Below, piece by piece: positions 44,401 to 52,616 of a stretch of DNA of 64,000 nt. Origin of the DNA: Xiphydria camelus. Lineage: Eukaryota; Arthropoda; Insecta; Hymenoptera; Xiphydriidae. Below the pieces are notes generated by a model. It saw only the letters and a list, made by a program, of their open reading frames with translations. It had not been told where the DNA came from and ran no database searches. Position numbers and translations under genes: made by a program. How positions within the stretch are numbered: position 1 is the stretch's first letter; each line of letters opens with the position of its first letter. The DNA lies in assembly GCA_963678675.1 (NCBI GenBank), contig OY783200.1, forward strand, positions 21,838,190-21,902,189, in the 5' to 3' direction.

Positions 44401-47400
44401 TCGAGTCAATTGTTAAGATAAAAGCACCCCAGTGGCCGGACATATCAACGTATGAAATAAATTATTGAAAGAATCAATTGCTGGGAGAGAATCTTTAATA
44501 AATTAGGAACGCCCACGCACTGGAAACAAATTTGCTTAATTCAATTATCGGTGAGATTGAGTACAGCGAACATTGCGGTGTAATTATTTCAAACATATAT
44601 TCACTTGTTTCAACTTCCAATTGATTGTGTCAACTCTCTGTATTTGTCCTTACAGTTTTATGGTATTGAAACAATTACACCCTAAGGGGTTCGCCGTATT
44701 CAATCTCACCGATGGTTGAATGAAGCAAACTTTTTTTTTTTTGCACAGAGCGACACAAATTCCGTCCAGTAAGAACACACGATCAAATCTGCTACATATA
44801 TTTTTAGATGGTTAATATGAAAAGTTTTAAGGATAAGCTTAAAATTGTAATTGTGTAACTTTAAATTTTGTTTACTTATAAATTAAACATTTCTCAGATT
44901 CAATACTAATTGATTACTTTACGAGTGTCCGGATAAATGCACTGATGCGTACCTCAATCCAAAAGTAACTCGATCTGCATTCCTCCACCCGTGACCACCG
45001 ATTTCGTTAAATCCGCCGCATTTTTTCTCAGCGAACAGACGCGACTAGCGTTCGCCACACCTCCCTTTCCTTCTGCCCGCAGACGCGGACAAGTCGGACG
45101 AGAAGAGAAACGGAGCCAACAGGATACTCCTCAAGGGACTGACGGAGCACGTGGAGCGTCTGCACAACAAGGAGCTGCTGCTGACCAAGGACGAGTCGCG
45201 GAGGCTGATCGAGATGCTCCTGGCGAGGCCCCGCGAGGAAGGCTCGCCGCCGTTGCCGGCCGCCCTCCTTCAATCGCGAGCGGCGGACGAGGAGCCCGCA
45301 CCCGCTCGTTATCCCGATTGGCGCTGCTTCGTACGCGGTATCAGCGTGACCCACGTGGTGTGCACCCTCCTTCCGGCCTCGGAGAGGGACGTGCCGACGG
45401 GCGTCGAGCGCGGGTCAATCCTGCCCGTTTACGTGTACGACTGCCCGTTGGCCCTGCTGATCGAGGCGCTCGTGGACAAGCTCGCCTCGCCGCGGATCAG
45501 GGACGTCTATCAGGATCGCACCTTCGCGACGGCGGGGGCTCGACCGCCAGCGTTCGGTCACGCCGCGACGAAGCCCGCGTCGCTCGAGGTGAAAAGCTGC
45601 GACTCGGAGGACGCGTCCGGCGGAGGTAAAGCTTTCCTCGAGGCTCTTCTCCGCGCTTCGGCGATGACGTTGTTCGACTCTCTCTCTTTCTCTCGCCTCG
45701 TTCCCCAGACCGTTCGAGTCTCGCGGAACACTGCAAGCTCCTCGGCCTGGCCCACCGGCGCTCGTACGTCGTCGCCGTCTACGAGTCTCTGGCCCTCGAG
45801 CTGCCGCTCGTCTACGAGGACATGGAGGCCGCGGTGGAGCAGTGCGAAGAGGCGCTCGTCGAGATCGACATAACCGATTATCTGCGCTCCGTTTGCCGTC
45901 ATCTGAGCGCGGTCGCGTCCGAGGGCGATCGGTCGACGAATTCGTCCTGCTGCGACGTGCGGCCTCTCCACGAACTGATCAAGCTCAAGTTCGAGAGGAT
46001 CGTCACCGTGGCGTTCAAGACCGTGCCGGCCCATCCGGAGTTTTACTATTGCTCCCCGTCCTGGAACTCCGAACGAACGGTCAGATTTTTATCGCGATCT
46101 GTAGTTGGCTCTCATTTTTAATCCCTTCGAGTCGCACACAGGTGCGAATTCGCACCAGTGCATTTTTCACGGTCGTATAGAATTAATGTTAAAATCGATT
46201 CTATTGAACTTCACTCAGGGGAAAAAAAGTAGGGAACCTCTTTTGCGGTTTCCACGCGTAAAATTCGTCATTGACGCGTCGACTTTTCCGGCGGAACAAA
46301 AGGGAACTTCAAAACGCCGCAAAATCGTCGGATTGAAAAATAGGCCGTTACAAATGTTCCAAAATTAATACGCACGTCTTAAAGTAGGTACTATCTTTTC
46401 CATTCAAAATGCCTTTTTAAATGCCTATTTGAAAAATGTGCTTTCTTCAGTACATTGGAACGAAGGGTTTTATTTTAATATATTATTCACACACTCGTCT
46501 AATGATATTTTTTAATATTTCTAATTAAGTCACAAAACCCTGACCTTTCTTTCCTTTATATAAAAAACAAACAAATGAAATTAACTTTATTTTAAGCGAA
46601 GTTATGAGCCAACAAAGTAGTGCGGTGCGAATTCGCATTTGTTGGCATGTTGAAGGTCGCAAAGGATGTGTGTACTCGAAGGGTTAAAATCCGTAGTCGA
46701 ATTTGACGAAACTCGGTAGATTTAGAGTTTATTAAAAAATACGAAATTTCTTTTTGCGGAATTAATTTAACTATTATCGCGAAGGTGGTAGATCAGCTCT
46801 CCAAAGTCTACTGATCGAGATACAATAAGAGCTGTAATATAAAAGTTGTTTAATCTCTTAAATCAAGCAACTTTCATTTGACAATTTTTCTTGTATCTCG
46901 CTTGAAATTCGACCATCTTCTGAACTAAGTGAAATTCGCGGCCGCAAAAAATACGATAAAATCTTTTAGATAAAAGTTTCTTGATTTTAAGAACCAAACG
47001 ATTTCTGTCGAAAAGATTTTATCGTACATCGCTTTGTTTAGAAGATAGCTTCGAATGTATCGAGTTTTGGAGATCGGTTCACCTAAATTATCTTAGAAGC
47101 GAAGCGAGATATGAGAAAAATTTTCAAATAAAAGTTGTTTGGTTTAAGAGACTAAACGACTTTTGTATCTGAGCTTTTATCGTACCTCGCTTCGCTTAAA
47201 ATTTTGCTTCGCGCGATAAACTTTGCGTGGCTGATTTATCACCTTCAATAACAGTTAAATTAATTCCATAAAAGGAGGTTTCGCATTTTTCGATAAACTC
47301 TAAATCTATCGAGTTTCGTCGAGTTCGATAACGGATTTAAAAAATGTATTTACATGCACAAAAATACGTAGAATTGAAGACACAACGAAAAAATGCTGTA

Positions 47401-49572
47401 ATTTGATTCCAACAATAATTGCTGTGAAGCCGTCTTTTAATATCGTTGGAAGTTGATTATTAAAATCATGCTCACCCGCCGTCGCGTTTCCGTCTTTTCT
47501 CATCCAGGGAGAACCGAGTTCACGGCGATCCGTCAGTGACGACGACGCGGACGACGATAATGACGACGACGACGACGACGAGGACGACGACGATGACGAG
47601 CTGGAGTTCGACGATCGCGCCGGACGAGTCAATCGCGGTACCGCGAGACGCGCCGACGCCACTCGCTATCCGTTCGCCGACAACCCCGGCGCTTTCCAGA
47701 ACGGACAGAAGCCATCGAGCCTCGCCTCCGCCGAATCGTTCGTTCGCAAGCTTCGCGAGGACGACGGCTCCGAGCGGGAACAGCCGCTCTTCCTGCAACT
47801 GAACTGCTCGGTGCGCTCTCCATCCGGTATCTCCACCACGCCGGTCAAGTTACTCCCCACGTGCTTCACCGAAATAGCCCCGAGTTCCGACGACACGAAC
47901 GAGCTCAAGGTCACGCTGGACATCGTCTGCCTGAGTCTGCCCAAGGAAATTTCGGAAGTCAGCCTGGAGCGCAGTCCCGGCCTGAGGACGACGTCCTACT
48001 GCAGCGCTTCGCCTCTCGGCAGCGCGCGCACCGATAGCGAGGGTAGCGCGGTCGACGAGGCTCGACTGTCTGAGGAAACAGCCAAGGCGCCGACGACGAC
48101 GACGACGACGACGATAACGGAAGGCCTGCACGACAAAGTACCGCACCTTCCGTCCCGCCAGTACAGCGCCGTCTCCAGTTTGATCGACGAAATCGAATGG
48201 TTGTTGCGCGACGAGACTGCGACCGCTCTTCTCGACCAGTCGCCGCCGAGCGAGGATACCCTGAAATTCGTAGCGCGTCACGTTTCGGAATCGCGCGATC
48301 GCTCGAGCTGTTCCATGGACGAGGTGCCGTTGCGCTTCGTCTTTCCGTCGCGGCGGAGCGTCCCGAAATTCCTGGCGGAGCTGAAGAAACTGGAGATCGA
48401 TCGTTATCGCGTTCGCAGAGAGGGCAGCCTCTTCTACTTCGCGAAGCGCTCGAAAGAGCTCGACGAGGGTGAGTCGTCCGCGCGAAGGTCGATCGACCGT
48501 ACGCAGGCTTCACGGTGTGTCTCCTGTTTTTCTTTGTTCCCACGTTTTATTTAGGTTCGCCCTTTTTCGCCCTGAGACTCGCGACTTTTTCCTGTCTCCT
48601 CTTGAACCACCATATTATTCAGCTTCTCGGTTGAGTTTATCTTTTCATCGTTTCGGATTACAGGATCAAAATTGTCAATTTCTTTTTTTCTTTACAAAAT
48701 GGTACTATAATTCCTACACATCATCTACCTGCATCGAAATATCGCTTAATATATAAAAACCTAGTTGAATTAATGTTTCTTATCGGAAACTAGAGATTCC
48801 CATTATCTTAAATCAGATCGCGATACTCAGATTTAAATAACTTGACATGAGATATCAATTTTTAACTTATATAAAAACATCCTTCATTCGCTTAACGGGC
48901 TCTATTGTTACTTTTTAAAACCACTAGGTACACGTTTCTAATGTCTAGTAGATCTCCTTTTTTAATGAAAATTATCCCTCTTGTTTTGCTCCATTTCCCC
49001 TATTTCCACTAAAGTGAAATAAACAGAGGCTGTGAAGCCCGCGAACGACGCGCGCGCTTCTAACTCGAATCACGGTGCTGTGCAGGTATCGAGACGGATC
49101 GCGGGCAGGAGCGTCGTCCCGAGAGCCCGACGAGCGGGCGAGACTCGGGCGAGGGCGGTAGGATCGGGCTCGATGACGGTTACGAGGTCTGCAGCAGCGA
49201 CTCGGAGGGGATCGAGCGCGACGACGATTGTCGCTGGCTGATCGATCTCGACGAGCGGAGGAGTCTCCTGCCGAACTTTTGGCTGATACTGAGCGTCGAG
49301 AGCGATCACGTCGACGTGTACTTTCACTGCCGATTTCTCGAGCTGGCCTCACCCGAGGTCGACTGCTACCGGCTGATACGCTCGACCGCGGTTTCCCGCG
49401 TCAAGGCGATATGCCGCCGCGTCAATCAGTACCTCCTTCTGCAGAGCCTCCACGACACGAGGATGTGCGTGCCGCTGCTGGAGCCCGAGTCGAGCCAGGA
49501 ACAGCAAGTCTGGAAGGGCGATGCGGCCGCGGTACGTTGCGATGCGACGGCCCCCGGGAACGCCGAGGCGAC

Positions 49573-49613
<41 letters not shown>

Positions 49614-52584
49614 CGATTCCGGGCTTCTTCAGGTGTCCCGTCGTCTGGGAGATGCAGTTTTGTCTGCACCCGCGACTGAAGACCGGTCCCGGAAAATCGG
49701 GACTCTCGCGCGGCATCAAGGCGCTGCAGGGAGTGCTGAATCGTTTCTCCGTCAACAATAGGAGCAACATGTTCGTGTACCAGGAGAACAACGAGAACGT
49801 CTTCTACCTGAGGCTTCGCGAGGAAACCAGCGACGGCAAGCCGCTGCGCTGCAAGCTCTCCGAGAGCGACGAGCGGCTGGTGGTATCGCGAAGCAGCAGC
49901 GTCGCGTCGCTCTCGCTCACGCGATCGAAGGGCGGAAACGCTTGCGGAAGCGGAAGCGGCGGCGGCGGCGGTGGAGGCGGTGGTCCCGGCTCGACGGTCG
50001 GTTCGGCGGAAGTGGACGCGACGAGCGTCGGAGATGACGACACCAGGCCGAGGGTGCGCTCGTTCGGCGAAAAGGAGAGCGACGTCCTGGGCAAGTCGGG
50101 CGACGCCATCGTACTCGCGGTTCACGGTATCTCCGAGGCGGGGCCGGAAGTGAAGTGCGAGCTGGTGCAGGTCCTGCAGAATCGCTTGGACGACGCGGTG
50201 CTGGAGGTGCTTTCGGTGATGCTGGCCAGGAATCCCATGTGCAAGCTGACACCGGCCGACGTCCACTTCGTGCAGAAGCCCTTCCGCTCGCCCGAGAGCG
50301 TCGTCAGACTGACGGTGCCGCGGCGCTGTCTCTGGCGCGTCGACGCGCTCGGTTATTACCTCCGGCAGAACGTTCTGCAGTTCCTCTACATACCCAAATA
50401 CACGGATCCCCGGGCGCACTATCACTTTCAGGATTACTCGCAGCCGGAGGACTCGCGCAAGAGGGTCGCCGAGACCGACGTCTTTCTCTACAATCAAACG
50501 CACTCGAGCGGCAGCAGGGGCATAGCCTGCATCGCCCTCGCGATCGTCGGCAGGGACGGCGAGCCGATCGGAACTTCCGCCGGAATCCGCTCCGCCGAGC
50601 CGATCGACCTCGCGATGGACCGCGACCCGGAAGCGATCGTCTCCACGTCCGTTTACGACGCGGTCGAGGGAGCCGCGATTCCCGAGGCACTCGTCGAGTT
50701 TCGCATCTGGAAGCAGGGGAGGGTGAACCTCGAGTCGCTGATAACGAAGCTGCGAGCCGCGGTCAAGCACGCCGCTTGGGATCTCGTGACGGAGTACGAT
50801 CTGTTGCCCGCGCCGCTGGCGAGACCGCACGACGTCGCGCGCGTACGCGACGACGATGTCGAGCGGGTCGCTCGCCTCGAGTCCGGCGAGGAGGGAAGGT
50901 TGCACGAGGTGTATCGGTCGACGTTGGCGCGCTGGTTCCAATTTGCGCTCGGTATCGGCGTGCCCGCGGTGAAGAAGCACGTTGCCGTTATTCCGCGGCG
51001 GCACCCGCTTCCCGTGATGATCAGGGAACTGCAGAATCTGGTGCACGGTCACGTCGCGGACACGTCGACGACGATTTTCGCGCCCCGCGATCGACAGCCC
51101 TTCGTGGACGTTTATCGTGACGAAGGCAAGGAGGAGGATGACGACGACGACGACGAGAACGATGACGACGGCGATCGCTGGTCGTCGAGGCTCGTCGATT
51201 ACGTTCCGTGCGATCCGACGAAGGACGATCGTAGCGGTTGCACCGAGTGCATCCTGATCGGAAGAAACTTGAAGCAGTGGAAGGCTTCCTCGGACATCGT
51301 GTCCGGCTTCGCTCGAAATATGGAGCCCGACTCGCTGGAACCCAGAGGTAGGCTCTGCTCGTTGCTTATTTTTTATAGCGCCTTGCAGGCTTTACAGCTC
51401 CTGTTTACTTAATTTTAGGGGAATAGGGGATATTTTGACACAAATGAGGGAACAGTTTTGATTAAAACCTTTCGGAAATTAGAAACGTGCGGTGGTTGAA
51501 ACAAAATATCAAGTCTTAAGAGATAGAAGAAACGGCAATACTTATTAAGTGACTAAAGGATGATTTTGTAACTTACAAATTTATGTGTTATGTCATGCAG
51601 TTTAAATCTGAGCATCACACAATCTGATTTAAGGAAACAGGAAGCATTTCTCAAATCTGGTTTTTGATGAGAAACGTCAATTCAAAAAGGTTGTCATATT
51701 TTAAACGAATTGTTGATGTAGCTAGATAAAGCAGGGTTTCTAGTACCACTTTAGCACAAAAAATGACCATTTTCGCCCTTTCCACGTAATCCGAAACAGT
51801 CGGATAACAAATTCAACCGAGAAGCCGAATAATAGGTGGCTTTGGAGGAAAAATATTAAACTATATAGGGGGATTTGTGGAGAATCGCGAGATTTAAGGT
51901 GAAAAAGGGAGAAACTGAAAACAAAAATAGAGAAATAAAAGGGCACTGCGAAGCCTGGCATGGTCTCGATACACTCGCGCATGTATCCCTATTATTTCTC
52001 AGATCAGAAGACCCTGCAGAAATTCAACCCCTCGACGCTCGACTGCAACGCGGTACCGAGGCAACGACTGCTACTGGCCAAAGTCCGGAGTGACAGCGTA
52101 AGCCGATCACTCGACCTTGTGTACTCGGTACGGCCTAACTCGACCTAACTCGACCACCTCCCGAACAGATCGTCCTTTACACGTACAACTGGTCCAAGGA
52201 CACGTCCGAGAAACTGACGAAGCAAGTGACCAACTTGGGTGCGTGGTTGGCCTCGCGATCCAGCCTCTTCTCCGGCATTATCATGCAAAAGCTGGGGATA
52301 TTTCACCATCGTCACACCGTCGAGAGAAGCGGCGGTGGCAACGGTACCGGCGGCGGCGGCGGCGGCAGCAGCAGCGGCAGCGGCTCACTCGGAAGCGGCG
52401 GTGCCGGCGTGCCGTCGTATTATCAGATTACGGACATGGAGACGCTCACCAAGTTCCCTCACGCCTGGCACTCCGACGGCAAGGAGTGGCCAAAGTCCAA
52501 CGTTCGCGCGCAGTCCGGAAGGAACGCCTCCTTCTCCGTTCCCTGGAATCAGGCGATGCGCGACGCGAAACCGAGCGGACATCA

Positions 52585-52616
<32 letters not shown>

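Noticed and set aside
49349..51052. 567-codon open frame on the - strand
   Set aside because: It is the mirror of the 754-residue SZT2 exon, which matches its family. GC-rich codon use keeps the opposite strand open. Its product has no family features.
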